Source: Oscheius tipulae (taxonomy: Eukaryota > Nematoda > Chromadorea > Rhabditida > Rhabditidae). From it: DNA of 64,000 bases. Each line of letters begins with the position of its first letter. Positions within the stretch are counted from its first letter, which is position 1. Under the pieces are notes generated by a model. It ran no database searches. It was not told the origin of the DNA and saw only the letters and a list, made by a program, of their open reading frames with translations. The position numbers and the translations under genes are program-made. Below are positions 46,751 to 58,300 of the stretch, piece after piece. Location of the stretch: contig JASJZH010000003.1 in NCBI GenBank assembly GCA_037178975.1, positions 9,114,001-9,178,000 of the forward strand, given 5' to 3'.

Positions 46751-49316
46751 TTAGTCTCCGAGACGATGTTGGAGGGCTTGAATGCGTCCCTCGAGCTCCT
46801 CAATCTCTCTTTGGATGTCCATTTGTTCGTCCAGCTGCTCCTTCGTGACGGGCTCGTCCAAGTACTTGCGAAGGCGGGTGACAGTCTTGTAGATCTTCTC
46901 CCTACTCTTCTTCGGCTCTTCCTCCCCGATGGCCTTGAGTCTGGAAATGGGATTTTAGGCCATCGCTGTCTCTGTCTCATCAAAAATGCTTTTTCACCAC
47001 TGAAAAAGAGTTTCCACAAGTGGACTAGTGGTTAAGAGCTTGAGCTAGTAATGTGGAGGACCAGTGATCGGATCCTCATCTCGAAAAGTATTTTTTCTAT
47101 GTCTTATTGACATGGCAATAGGGCTAACAAGAACTTGATTGGACAGATTGACAGACAGGCGCAATCAGGGACAGAGCAAGACGAGATAGACGGATAGGTG
47201 GACAGGTACTCTGTGAAGCACTGAATTACTGTGGCTTGACAGTATGTCAACGACAGGTTGACAGAGAAAGACTGACAGCAACAGGTTGACAGGGTAGGGA
47301 GATTCTCAGGAACTGGGACAGACGCACAGGACAATGCGACCTAGAAGGATTGGATGACTAGGAGACTTACGAAGACATGATGACAGAAAAAAACGAAAAA
47401 GATTATAAGACAAAACTTGATTGTAAGAAATCCAGGCGGACCACACATTTGGTCAAACGGGTCAGTCTGGTCTGGATACACTGTAAGACAATGTGACAGC
47501 TCGAAAATATAAATGTCAGAACAGATATGGAGATGGTGACAGATATGCGAGACAGAGACAGGACAATACAGATAAGAGTAGGCATGAGAAGAAGAGATCT
47601 TCCAGTCAGCCTGTCACTTCGGACTGACTCACTGACAGAGACATGGTCTGGATTTGATAAAAACAAGAAGCAAAAACTCACGCCCTATTTAGCCGTCTTC
47701 TGTTCCTCCTGAGCTTCTCGCGCTTGTTCTCCTTGGCGTTGATGTCGTTGTAGCGGGCGATCAGCTGGCCGTGCGGAATGTTCTCGAGATCGTTTCTCTC
47801 CATTTCCGGCACCTCGGCCTCCGACAGCTGGCTCAGACTCGGCACTGTCTCTGCCTAAAATTGTGATGATTAAGCTATTTTGAAGGATAACAGATTCGGG
47901 CAAAAAGAAATGGCAAAAAGATTGGCTTACTCCCAAGAAGAGGACTTCCATGGCGTTGGGGAAGAGATTCACGACGTCCGGGATCGTGTACTTGTCCAGC
48001 TCGATGTTTTTGACGTCGTTGAACTTGACCATCTCCACCTGGAAAACGTTTTTAATATGTTCTCGTGAAATATGCTAAAAGGAAAATAGCTAAAATGAGG
48101 CTTTGGCCTAATGGCGTAGACGGGTAAAGCGTTCTGACTACGATTTACACGACCCGAGGTCGATCCTCATGGAAGTTATAAGACTATTTTATTTGAGAAG
48201 TGAAAAAAAACGCACTTAGGCTCTAGATGACCAAAAACAAAGTCTGTGGACATTTTACCAAGTAGCGCAGTTGGTAAGAGCTCTGATAAATGTCCACACG
48301 GCCTGGGTTCGGTCCCCAGGGAAGTTACAAGCTTATTGTAGTCGAAAAGTGAAAGAAAACCACCATAATTAGGCTCTAGCTGCCCCACGTCGACTACGAT
48401 CAGTTTTTCTGCGTGAAACAGCGGTTAGTCTTAATGGCGCAGTGCCGAGTGGCGTGGTTATGGGCCAAGAGGATGGAGGTTCGGATCCCCGGCTTGAAAT
48501 TATCGTCATTTTGCTCCAGAAATAGGAAAAAATGAGTTTGAGGAGAGAAATGTTCGTACCTGGCTGGTATCGAATCCTTTGAGCATATTGACCAAATCGT
48601 CATCGAGAACGAAGCCCTGGATGACGAGGTTGCTCTCAACGACTGCGGGACTATAAATAACGGGTTTTTAGAACCCAAGTTAAGGCAATTCACTATAGGG
48701 CATCGGCAATAAGCTCCTTCTCGACACAGAGCGTCAGGTTGGACTTGGCAGGGATGCCGTAGATGTACATGATGACTTTGCCCTGATCCTCCATCATATC
48801 AGGTGCTTTGGGCTGAAATTTCGTATTTTCAAATGGATTTTTTTTTTAGCGGATTCACCTCGATTCGAAGGCCGATTTTCGGGGTGGGGGTGTCTCTCAG
48901 CTGGCGGTTGTTCAAGCTGTTGAAGTAGTTGAAAAGGGAGCTGCTCACACCGGCCAATTTCCAGATATTCTGAACAAAATTTTAAATTGTTTGTCAGTTT
49001 GTACAAATGGTCTAGTGGCAAAGGCCAGTAAACTGGAGGTCAAAGGAACGGATCCTCTCCGCGTGAAACAGTTCAAAAAACATACCTTGACCATAGTGTC
49101 CTTGCGCACACCGTAGAGCATGTTGGACTTCTGTCTGCGGCGCAACTTTCTCGACATGCCGCTGGAATTGCTCGTTTGCTCCTTGACGGGTAGCGCGTAG
49201 TCGTGCTCGTTTGAGAGCTCCTTGACGATTTTGTCGAGAATTGGGTGCGAGAGCGTGTCCAGCGTCGGCGAAGCAGGGCCCCCGTGGGCCAAGACGGCGT
49301 TCGGACTGAAATCCAT
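46751..49316 (-). CDS. Unrecognised 340-residue protein with C-terminal coiled coil
   Basis: Seven exons (49316-49086, 48969-48859, 48812-48694, 48650-48560, 48038-47931, 47854-47682, 46940-46751) sum to 340 residues. It starts MDFSPNAVLAHGGPASPTLD, with a basic Ser-rich stretch (GMSRKLRRRQKSNMLYG). The central part (IYGIPAKSNLTLCVEKELI, ESNLVIQGFVLDDDLVNML, NIELDKYTIPDVVNLFPNAM) has the rhythm of an F-box/leucine-rich-repeat fold seen in nematode FTH-type proteins; this is only a resemblance. The end is strongly helical and charged (KREKLRRNRRRLNRALK, KEQLDEQMDIQREIEELEGR). Introns of 360-740 nt contain tRNA-like units and a TTGACAG tract. The ATG follows tttcag directly. Confidence 0.75.
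47018..47088 (+). repeat. tRNA-like unit in last intron of the 46.8-kb gene
   Basis: AGTGGACTAGTGGTTAAGAG (A-box region) and AGTGATCGGATCCTC (decayed B box). Antisense to the host gene. Confidence 0.6.
47105..47350. repeat. TTGACAG interspersed repeat
   Basis: ATTGACAG, GGTTGACAG and GTGGACAGG recur on the plus strand next to the tRNA-like unit at 47018. Same class as in U2AF2 intron 3, here antisense to the host gene. Confidence 0.7.
48098..48172 (+). repeat. tRNA-like unit, intron 4 of the 46.8-kb gene
   Basis: TTTGGCCTAATGGCGTAGAC and CCGAGGTCGATCCTC. First of three in the 520-nt intron. Confidence 0.6.
48256..48328 (+). repeat. tRNA-like unit, intron 4 of the 46.8-kb gene
   Basis: AAGTAGCGCAGTTGGTAAGA and CTGGGTTCGGTCCCCAG with a complete T stem. 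The stretch after each of this and the previous unit (GAAGTTATAAG/GAAGTTACAAG, then a Lys-rich run and TTAGGCTCTAG) is also shared, so these two are a true tandem pair of about 160 nt per unit. Confidence 0.75.
48424..48501 (+). repeat. tRNA-like unit, intron 4 of the 46.8-kb gene
   Basis: CTTAATGGCGCAGTGCCGAGTG and GGAGGTTCGGATCCCC. The A-box region seems doubled. It lies about 100 nt from the exon. Confidence 0.6.
49003..49072 (+). repeat. tRNA-like unit, intron 1 of the 46.8-kb gene
   Basis: AATGGTCTAGTGGCAAAGGC and GGAACGGATCCTCTCCG. It occupies most of a 116-nt intron, leaving about 30 nt on one side and 13 nt on the other. Confidence 0.6.
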
Positions 49317-49854
49317 CTGAAAAACAACGACTTTTGGTAAGTAAAAAGCCTCTAATTCGTGCATACGGAATTCTAATCACAACAAAAGCATTTTGGACTA
49401 GCAAAGTCATAAAAACCCATTACAAAATTGGCTCTTTATGCTCACAAACGGTCGTTCTTCCTAGTTCTCTTCTTTTTCGAACAAAGTTGCACAAAAAAAT
49501 TAGGAATATAACGAAAACTAAGCTTAAATCTTGACAAAAGTTTACTGGTCATGCTTGCAAGAGCCTATTACTAGAGTATCCAACAATTTTAGTAGGAAGG
49601 ACACCTATACATCAGACACATATGCATGGACAACCTTGAAAATCATTACGGAATCGGCTGTTGATGCTCACAGAATCTGTCTACATCGGTTTTTGGCAGT
49701 TTTCACGAGTAAGGTTACCAAATTTTTCTTAGGAAAATAACTGGAAAATGGCGGAAACGTGGCTGATAAGTAGGTGAAATTGGCTTTTTGCTGCTGTGAT
49801 CAGTGATTTTCTGACTTTCGCCAACAAAATTGGACAAAAACTGAAGGGAATAGC

Positions 49855-49965
49855 TTAAAAACTAGCCGCAACATCGTTCCCGTAGACGCCCTTCATCATC
49901 TCGGCGATTTCGTCGCGCTTCTCGCGCAGGGTCTCCTTCTTCAGCTGCTTGTGAGTCTTGCCCAT
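49855..49965 (-). CDS. Candidate 36-residue small protein or alternative last exon
   Basis: Reads MGKTHKQLKKETLREKRDEI then AEMMKGVYGNDVAASF-stop, with cleaner coding composition than its surroundings. It starts exactly at a gctgttccag acceptor. Joining it to the SAM protein just upstream does not keep the frame with any GT donor found, because the SAM frame stops at 50076. It may therefore be a trans-spliced small ORF, an exon of an unseen isoform, or chance. Confidence 0.3.
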   Translation of the reverse strand: MGKTHKQLKKETLREKRDEIAEMMKGVYGNDVAASF

Positions 49966-50075
49966 CTGGAACAGCGAAAATATTGAGTGCACATGTAAGA
50001 AAAAGCTGGTAGAGAGTAAGAGTGAACGGATGAAAACAAGCAACATTTCTGACAGGAAAAGTTCATTTTTTGAGA

Positions 50076-50439
50076 TCAACACTGCTTTTTGAGCTTTGAG
50101 AGCTCGTCGAGATCGCTGTAAAGCTTCTCCTTGTGGATTTCCAGCAGGAGATCTTGTCTAGAAAAAGGGAAAAAATTGTTTTTTGACAAGAAATTAGCAT
50201 CTACCTTTCGTCATAAGATTCTATGCCGATTTCGACCAAATCCGAGTCAACCATGTCGACCAGAACCCTCCCTAGATGCTCCTGTTTGCTTAAGAAAGAC
50301 AGTCAAAAGCACCTGTGATGTTGTGACGGAGAAAATTTAGGGAATATTTGAGGGCCAGTTTAGGGCGCCTTTTGCGCAGCCAATCGTCCACATCGCTGGC
50401 TGTCCAGAAGCAGATTGGACGCTGTGCTGCTGACAGCAT
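50076..50439 (-). CDS. ave: Small SAM-domain protein, aveugle/SAMD10-SAMD12 type
   Basis: Drosophila Aveugle (Hyphen) is a stand-alone SAM protein that bridges the CNK scaffold to Raf/KSR in receptor-tyrosine-kinase/MAPK signalling. Three exons (50439-50311, 50281-50205, 50157-50076) give 95 residues. The fold-defining text is FWTASDVDDWLRKRRPKL, FLRHNITGEHLGRVLVDMVD, SDLVEIGIESYDERQDLLLE, then a charged helix (LYSDLDELSKLKKQC). This matches Aveugle along its whole length (WTVSDV...DITGRALLRITD), which supports both the start and the end. Keeping the frame across ITG|EHL needs a 29-nt GC-AG intron (50310-50282); the overlapping 31-nt GT-AG choice shifts the frame. It is divergent from the PDK gene 650 nt away. 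Confidence 0.78.
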
Positions 50440-51086
50440 GTTTTGGAGTTGTTATAGCAATAAAAATAGTCTAGAAATAGGCCGGAACAAACATGAAGTA
50501 AACAGGGAAAGTGAGAAGCGTGTCGCCGAAAATGCGTACACAATTTATTTCCGCAGGTGGAGTACGGTAACGAACCAGTTCAAACGCTTAAAATTGCCAA
50601 GAGCTCTATTTTTTTCTGTTTTCTAAACATTTTCCTTTCATTCCTGTCATTTTTTTTTCTGCTGCAAGCCATTGAAAATGCAGTCATGGGAGATCGTAGA
50701 TGAAAATAACGTACCTAAAAAGACGATTTTCGCACAAAACTCTCAAATCCCATCTAGTTCTCTGCTTTTGCCCCCGAGAGCTGTAATCAATTGTCGCGCG
50801 TGTTCTTTGCTCCTCTGCCCTGGCGTCCCTCCCTCTTTCGCTGTCGGGTACGTACCAATCTGTCCCTTTTACGAACAGGCACTCTTATTCAGAAAATCGT
50901 CCCTTTTCTCTCAAAAAAAAAAGTTACTATTTGGGGATGTTTATTGGTTCAGTGGACCCGTAGGCCCAACACAATGCTCTGACCGCTCGTTTGCTCTTTT
51001 TTTTACGGGAGGAGAGCGCCTGTTCCCGTTGCCGCTGCCCTCCAGCCCCGATTCTTTACTTCCTTTAGCATTTTTTTCTCGTGCAA

Positions 51087-54000
51087 ATGACAGCTTTACA
51101 GGGCAGAATGCACCTAACAAGGCGGGTACTCGGTCCATTTGCCGGAGCTGTGGCAAAAAAACTCGATCATTACAGGTTTTTGTCTCCGTTTCCTGATTTT
51201 TATATTTCCGAAATACAGTCAATTCCAACCCTCCTCACTCACAATACAGCAATATTTGGACTTTGGGAGAATCGGGACCGCGGCTACCTCCTATACCTTC
51301 TTAAAAAATGAGCTCCTCGTCCGTCTGGCCAATATTATGCAGGTTTTTTAAGCTGATTTACATTTGAAAATGGGAAATTTAAGGAATTTTCTTTGTTACC
51401 CCCAAAGCTCCTACAGATGCCCAGCTCAAAAATGGTCTCCGGCTGGTATTGCGAGAGTTTCGAGGAGATTCTGGCCTACGAGAACGCCAGCTCCAGCCTC
51501 GACAACATTGGATTGTGAGTTTTCCGTAGAAAAACGTCGTTCTTGGCGGGATCGCTTATCGGCCCTGTTTCGAGTCACGTGGTCGCTGCGACCAAAAATG
51601 GCCTTGTGTTCGGAACTCGTCTGCTTCCACACGGGGCATAAAATGTGTAAGGAAACTGCAAAAATTGAAGCGGGAACTGGTTGAAATTATAAAAATGACG
51701 ACCTTTTTGTAGACAAAGAATTGGGACAAGGCTTTCTTAGAATTATTTCACAGCTTGACATAGTTGAGTTTACTGCAGAAAAGCCTTAAAAGATCAGAAA
51801 AAGGAAAAACTGAGAAGTTGACTAGTTTTATGAGTGTCTGGATTACCACCATCAATTCTAATTTTGGTTTCCGGCCAAGAATGGAATCTTAGACTCAGCT
51901 GACTATGGTCTGTAAATGTCAGAAAAGGAATTGTGCATAATTTCGGTGGATCATTGATAAATCATAGTATGGTTTTTCCTCCTAAATTTCCTTGAATTCT
52001 TCGTTCCCATGGTCTTCCAGAGACACCCTAATGGCGAGCATAGATGTTACGAACTCTGAAGTTTAAAATATCAAAGAATCCAGAAAAATGATGTCCTTTT
52101 CGCAGTTTTGTTATTTACAAGTTTGGTTGATGCCCCGTTGGGGCTCTTGATAGGTATATAATGTTTCAGTCGTGTTACCGTGACAGGGGCAATGCTCCCC
52201 CCAGAGACGCACCTCCTGAATTGACCTGTCTTGCAAAGAGTGATTGCTGTCACAAACTAACTGATAAATTGGCAATTAGAGCTTCAGACACACACACACA
52301 CACACTCAGGCTTTTGGGCTTTTAGACCTAGACTGTCCACTTTCTAGGTGTAATATCGGTAAGAAAGTGTATTTCACCTAGAAAAAAGCTCTGCCAACGC
52401 GAAAATGTACCCATCATGATGGAAAGTACTGAAAATAACGCCAACTGAGGGTAAAAGGGTCGAGAAACACGAAATCTTCGTCACATAGGTCCAGGAATGT
52501 CGAAAAACTGGTCAAGGAACCTGAAAGGGATGCTAAATTAGGACCAAAACCTTTGAAGTCCGGGAAATATATAGTGAAAAACATCCTCCATCTTCCAGAT
52601 TTAATGAGAAACTCCAAGGAATCCTAAAAAGACACGCACACGTGGTCGAGACCATGGCCGAAGGCCTCATAGAGCTCCGCGAGAGCGACGGCGTCGATAT
52701 TGCCAGTGAAAAAGGTCCGTTTTTCCATCTAAAATTGTGAAAAGACATAAATTCCAGGCATTCAGTACTTCCTGGATCGTTTCTACATCAACCGGATCTC
52801 AATTCGCATGCTCCAAAATCAGCACCTGGTCGTCTTTGGCAGTGTGCTGCCGGAATCGCCGCGTCACGTCGGCTGCATAGATCCCGCATGTGATGTCGAA
52901 TCCGTCGTTTATGACGCCTACGAGAATGCCCGATTCCTCTGTGACAGATACTATCTGACAAGTCCGACGATGAAGTTGGAGATGATTAACGCCGTGGAGA
53001 AGGTGGGTATTTTGATTGTTTTTGATCTATATCATCAATAAATTGCTATAATTTTGGTCATAGTGGCATCGTTAAGAGCACTCATGGGCCGCTGATCGTT
53101 TTTGATTTTCCGCGCAGAATTCCCGCGAGCCAAAATTGCCGAAATCAAATGGTATAGGTTCGCTTTAAATATCACACACTGAGAAGTTTTTGTTCGTAAA
53201 AAAAAACTTGCAGCCATTCCAAAACGGGCTGCCTAATTTTGACATAGTTTTTTTTCAGGGCAAGCCAATCTCAATCGTCGCCGTCCCGAGTCACCTCTAC
53301 CACATTATGTTTGAGCTGTTCAAAAACGCTATGCGGGCCACAATTGAGCATCACGGAGTAGACGAGGATCTCCCCGATATCAGGGTTTATGTAGTCCGAG
53401 GCTCTGAAGATCTCTCAATCAAGGTATTTTGCATGTCAAATTGCTATAAATATGACGTTTTTTTTTTTTAAAGATTTGTGACCGTGGAGGGGGCGTCTCG
53501 CGGACGATTCTGGAGAAACTCTACAACTATATGTATAGCACGGCTCCGCCACCGCCGAGAGACGGCACACAGGCTCCATTGGTCAGTTTTAAGGGGATAC
53601 TAAGATTGCGGGTAAACGGCTCGCTTTTTAGTAGAAGCTGTGTCCCACCACGGACTTCCCTGAATCAGCTTGATTTGAGTTTTTCGGTACTTTACACTCA
53701 TTTTTTAGTTTTTCAGTACTATAAAAAAACATTTAAGGCAGGATATGGTTACGGGCTGCCGTTGTCGCGTCTCTACGCCCGCTACTTCCTAGGCGATCTG
53801 TTCCTCGTCTCGATGGAAGGCTACGGCACGGACGCATGTGTCTACATGAAAGCCGTCCCCGTGGAGGCTAGTGAAGTCCTGCCGATCTACAGTACCTCCT
53901 CGAGGAGGAATCTGACCATGGGACCGCAGGTAAGACCTCATTTTTGGTAGTACTTACTCAGGCACCCAGGCACATTTTATTGGTTCGTAAGTATAGCAGT

Positions 54001-54504
54001 CAGCGGTTTTATTAAGCTTCAAACTCGTCTTGTCAACGCTTATCTGGGATAACACTTTACAGAAAAGCCCATAAAGATTATCAAGTGTTATCCCAGATTA
54101 GAGGTGACTTGTGTCGCAGACGCCGCTTACAAATTGTAAAGATAGGATTTTATTGATTTGGCGTAAATGTTACACTAGGAACGTCTACTGGAACATCAAA
54201 AATTGCCTAAAAAATGAAATTATATGAAAAACGAAACTACGTCATTTGTGCAGATCGGTTTTGGGGCTCCAAAAAGGTGGAAGACTAGGAAAATAAACCG
54301 TTTTTCGCAGCAAGGATCCAATCCCTTAACCACAAGCTTACTAGCCCATGCTTGTAGCCACTAGGCCTACAGACGCTGAAAGATGTGCGGACACGCTAAA
54401 ACTGTTGTCTACTGTAAATCACTCAATATCCTTCACAAAACTTCCATTTCCAGGTAGCCGACTGGAGCCATCACGTTCCGGGCCAGGGCACCCGTCCAGC
54501 CTAA
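51087..54504 (+). CDS. PDK: Pyruvate dehydrogenase kinase (mitochondrial PDK)
   Basis: PDK phosphorylates the E1-alpha subunit of the mitochondrial pyruvate dehydrogenase complex and shuts it down. Nine exons (51087-51175, 51219-51342, 51384-51514, 52599-52714, 52758-53002, 53259-53423, 53474-53581, 53738-53929, 54454-54504) sum to 406 residues, the normal family length. A second ATG at 51108 is equally possible as start. Landmarks: [10 protein letters not shown] and [18 protein letters not shown]-type [31 protein letters not shown]; the N box [14 protein letters not shown]; the G1 box [14 protein letters not shown] in the ATP lid; [16 protein letters not shown]; and DWSHH near the C-terminus. 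No catalytic motif is missing. Exon 3 begins after TTTAAG, and exons 7 and 8 also follow AAG acceptors. Intron 3 (1.08 kb) holds a decayed copy of the palindrome repeat, and intron 8 a tRNA-like unit. Confidence 0.97.
52125..52315 (-). repeat. Decayed copy of the 58-61 kb palindrome repeat in PDK intron 3
   Basis: GATGCCCCGTTGGGGCTC, then CGTGTTACCGTGACAGGGGC and, further on, TTGGCAATTAGAGCTTCAGA followed by (CA)n. Order and orientation match the right-arm units (GTACCGTGACAGGAGCAACG ... ATTGGCAATATTGGCTTCAG then (CAGA)n). The microsatellite has changed from CAGA to CA. Confidence 0.65.
54312..54366 (-). repeat. tRNA-like unit in PDK intron 8
   Basis: Minus strand: GCCTAGTGGCTACAAGC as A-box region and AGGGATTGGATCCTTG as T arm. 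Antisense to PDK. Confidence 0.55.
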
Positions 54505-54776
54505 AAAGACGAAAAAAAGCCCCCCCCCTCTCTTTTTTTTTACTGACAGAACAACCGGGTACTCACCAATTTTAGGCCCCATTTCGTAAAAAAAAAATCT
54601 TGTGATTAAACACCTCACCCATTTTCCTACTGTTAATTGTACTTTTAGGCCCCCGATTATACTCGAATTATAACTTGTTTATATTTCTTTGCAGCTCGCG
54701 TGTGTGTGTAAATAACGAAAAAAGGCACCATAAAGTTTTACGTCATTATTAAGATGTCCTTGTATTAATGACACAC

Positions 54777-55175
54777 TCTCTCTGCTCTTGTAAATCTAAC
54801 TCCCAATCTGGCGATCTGTTACTCCAATTCCTTATAGTCTATTCTGTCAGTTCCTCTTTCATACCCACTGTTCCTGTTCCGTGTGTTCTACCTCTCACTT
54901 TGTCCTGAACTTTCCATCATACCACGTCCCTGCCATTTCGAGTCTGTTCTGTCAATTCTTTGAGACCTTCCTCTTTCTACCTAGAATACTATCTCTGTTC
55001 TCTATTCTCTCACTCCCTCCTTTCAAGTCGCTGTCTCGGTCCCTCTGATTTCCAGTCTGTATAACTACTCATCCGGTCTCCTAGTTTTTTGTTCTTCATA
55101 GTTCTCTCTGTTACTGTCTCTGTCTTACCAAGCCAAGTCTCTCTCTTTCATCTTGCCCCTGTCTTCATTACTCAA
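54777..55175. repeat. Pyrimidine-rich CTGTTC/CTGTCTC stretch between convergent genes
   Basis: About 400 nt strongly C/T-rich on the plus strand with irregular TCTGTTC and CTGTCAGTTCC words. No gene. It separates the 3' ends of PDK (+) and the next gene (-). Confidence 0.7.
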
Positions 55176-55344
55176 ACCATGATATTTACTGCTATTGTAC
55201 ACGTATTGCGAAAGAAGAGATAGGGTTATTACAATTATAAAACACCTAATTATAGGATTAGAATGATGGCAATGATAGTAACTATATAAGAGACGATTAT
55301 GTAAGAAGTCGTGTTAAAACTGAGTGAGAGAGATAGAGAGAGAA

Positions 55345-58300
55345 TTAGTGATTAAGAAGGATAAAGAAAGGAAGCTGTGGGTTCAGCTTGACCGAATTGC
55401 TCTCGAACTGGATGGACATGACCTCCGCGTACTGTAAGACCTGAAAATTTGGGATTTTGCATCAAATTTCACGCATTTTGTAGTTACAATAACTGCGCAA
55501 AATGTAAAATTACCCGATCACAGATGTCGTCCCTGCTCCTACCGAACTTTCTGCTCAGCTGCTCGATGCTAGCAATGCCGGTCTCGGTCTCGTATTCCAG
55601 GTGTGCGTAGACTTTCTGCGCGAGGCCGTTATGGTCGAATGGGTACAGGTTGAGCAGCTGGATGCAGCGGTTGACCGTGAGCTGAAAATGGAGGGAGAGT
55701 TATTGGGTCAAGAAGGCTCTGTCAACCTGTCTAGTTCAACTGCAGTCAGTCTTCTCCTATTTTTATCAGCATGTCTCTCACCCTGTCCAACGTTTATTCT
55801 GTCCCCCAAATCCTATTCGGGCATTATTCGCCTGTGCAAATGTCAATCTGTCATAAGCTGCTCTGTCCATTCCTGTCATCCTGTAAAACACCTCGTAACT
55901 GTCAAACTGTCAGGGTTTATCCTGTCTCTGCCACTCTGTCAAGTGTCTCATCTCTTCACCTTGTCAACCTGTCCGGCTCCCGAAGAACCCTTCAAGAAAG
56001 CCTACCCTGTCTCCTTGGTCATTCTGCTCTGTTTTCGGAGCCAGCACGAGAATTTCCAGCTGGATCAGGTCATCGACATAGATGCCAAAGAGCCTCCATT
56101 CCAGCTGGCTCTTTCCTTTCGGGTCGACGATTCGCTAGAATTTTTTAAAATTAAATTTCGAGCGAAAATGGGCACGTACGTCTAAGAAATCCTTGTCCAG
56201 ATCACTGAGCGAAATGTGCCGTCCCGTCAGCCACCAGATCTTCATCAGGTATAAGAATTCGGGCATTCTGCGGATTGCTGCGCCCCAGCGATCTTGGCAC
56301 TCCCTCAGGGCCGCCCTAAACTGAATTTGTACGTAATGGCAGGAAACGTTTGAATTAGGTATTATTTTTTGCGGTTAAGTTTGAAACTGAATAATTTTGG
56401 CGGGAAAGCCTACATTTGAATGAGGGTCTCTTCGTGATTGCCGGCCACGTGTGGCTCGTTTTTGAGACAGTACTTCTCGACCAGTCGGACCTTGAGCTCT
56501 TCTTCTCTAAAATTAGTTCATTTTTGACCGAAAATAGGTGGTACGAACCGCTCGGCCGGAGTCATATTGTGAAAATTGAGGTTGCTCATGCCGCGGGAGA
56601 GATTGGGCCTGCAATTGGTAAGAATTAAAGCGGTTGAAACGTTTCTGTGGTGTATTGCTTTATGCAACACGTGGCTTGTATTGTGAACAGGAATGGACTG
56701 ACAGATAGTCATGTCCAGCTAAAGCGTCTTGAATGGCAGAGTCCTTCGGAAGGGGTTCACGTTTTTAGAGAAAGACAGAAACCTACGCAGAGCTGTCCGT
56801 GTTCATGCCGTGAACCGAGAATCTGGAGATCTTGGCCGTATGGCGCGTCTGCGGGTAGCTATTCTGCTCCTCGTCGCTACTATCAACAAGGTAGCCTTCG
56901 TCCTTTTGCGGAAGAGCTGGAGCGCTCATGTTCTGTCTAAATTGCAGCATCGCTGACGGCGGTCGGTACTGAAATGTCGTTGTTTTTTGGCGGGAAAATG
57001 GTGTACTGGAGGAGGAGGTTCATTGTACGACGGCCCGTGGGAAGAATGGACGGGGCCCGAAGGATGGAAGGTAGGAGGGCCTGTGTTGCGGCATAATCTT
57101 CCGTTCTGAAAATTCTTAGAAACAAACGAAATTACATGATTCAGGTGTGCCGAGACTACAAAAAAGAAGAGTCGGGCTCGACCCCCCGGCGGCTAACTTT
57201 CTCGTCTTCTTGGTCAGAATATGCTTGGTCCAGACATGCACTAGAATTAGTCGGTCCAATCTTTTTATGCATTGGGCGAGTAGGCTGAACGTGAGCAGCA
57301 TAAGCAGCAGATTTAGCTTTGCCATTTGGGATATCGAGCAACTGGGAGCTTGAACATCAAGCTCGTAGGTTCTTCGAACCTTTTTCGATGATTATTCAAC
57401 AGAGGGACCCTTATGTGCAAAAAGGGGGGGTCGCAAAATTTTTCGACCGTATGAGGCAAGTTCATCACTGGCTTGAAGAGAAGACCCTAGAAGAAGGCAA
57501 CCAACCGTCAGATGACCGTTGATGTGTGTATTGGACGCCCTGTCAACCAGATCGAAGAAGTTGGTGCCGCGTCTGACGTCCGGAAGTGTCATCCCGGCCT
57601 CCTGGAGCTTGTCTTCGACCTGTTCCTCCAGCAGATCGATGGGAATCTCGTCGTAGACCGACGAGCTCAGCAGCTCATTGCAGCAGTCGTAGATGTCGGC
57701 CACTTTCGCGGGCCTTGGCAACGGCTGCGGCTGGAGACAGTAGGTGTTGAAGAGAATGGGTGGAGGAGGGAAGGTCATCATGAGGGGCGGCGGTGAAAGA
57801 GGCAGCTGGGCCTGGAAAGTTGGTTTTTCGTGATGGAAAAAGCGATGGGAAGAGGCAGGAAGGGGCAAAACATTGAAATATTTTATGGGAAATCAAGAAA
57901 CGAAGGAATTTCGGGCTGTATAATGCTGAATACGCCACGTCTCGATTTGACTAGAATTTTGTGTGGAAAACGTAGAGAAAATCCTACGCAGATACCCAAG
58001 TACACCTCTTTACTCGAAGCGAAATACGGAGAAAATGGTCAAGAAACTAGCCTAATGATGGTATATATAAAATACAGGGCGATAAACCGAGGCTATCATC
58101 CAGTACTGGTTTTTTTCTAGGTTCTGGGCCAGTTTGCAGGGGCTCTAGACAGTTTGCAAGCGCTCTAAGTGGCAAAATATCGAAAGAATGACAGTATTAC
58201 ATGTTCCGAGCCTTCTAGCTAAACTAACGGGTCAATTTGTAATTTGTAATTTTTAATAATTGGAAATGCTTTGAAAAAGCTTAATTTCATGGTTGCTGGC

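Noticed and set aside
55601-56185. 194-codon open frame on the plus strand
   Set aside because: Covers antisense exons and the CTGTCAACCTGTC intron of the minus-strand gene, which has a coherent exon chain.
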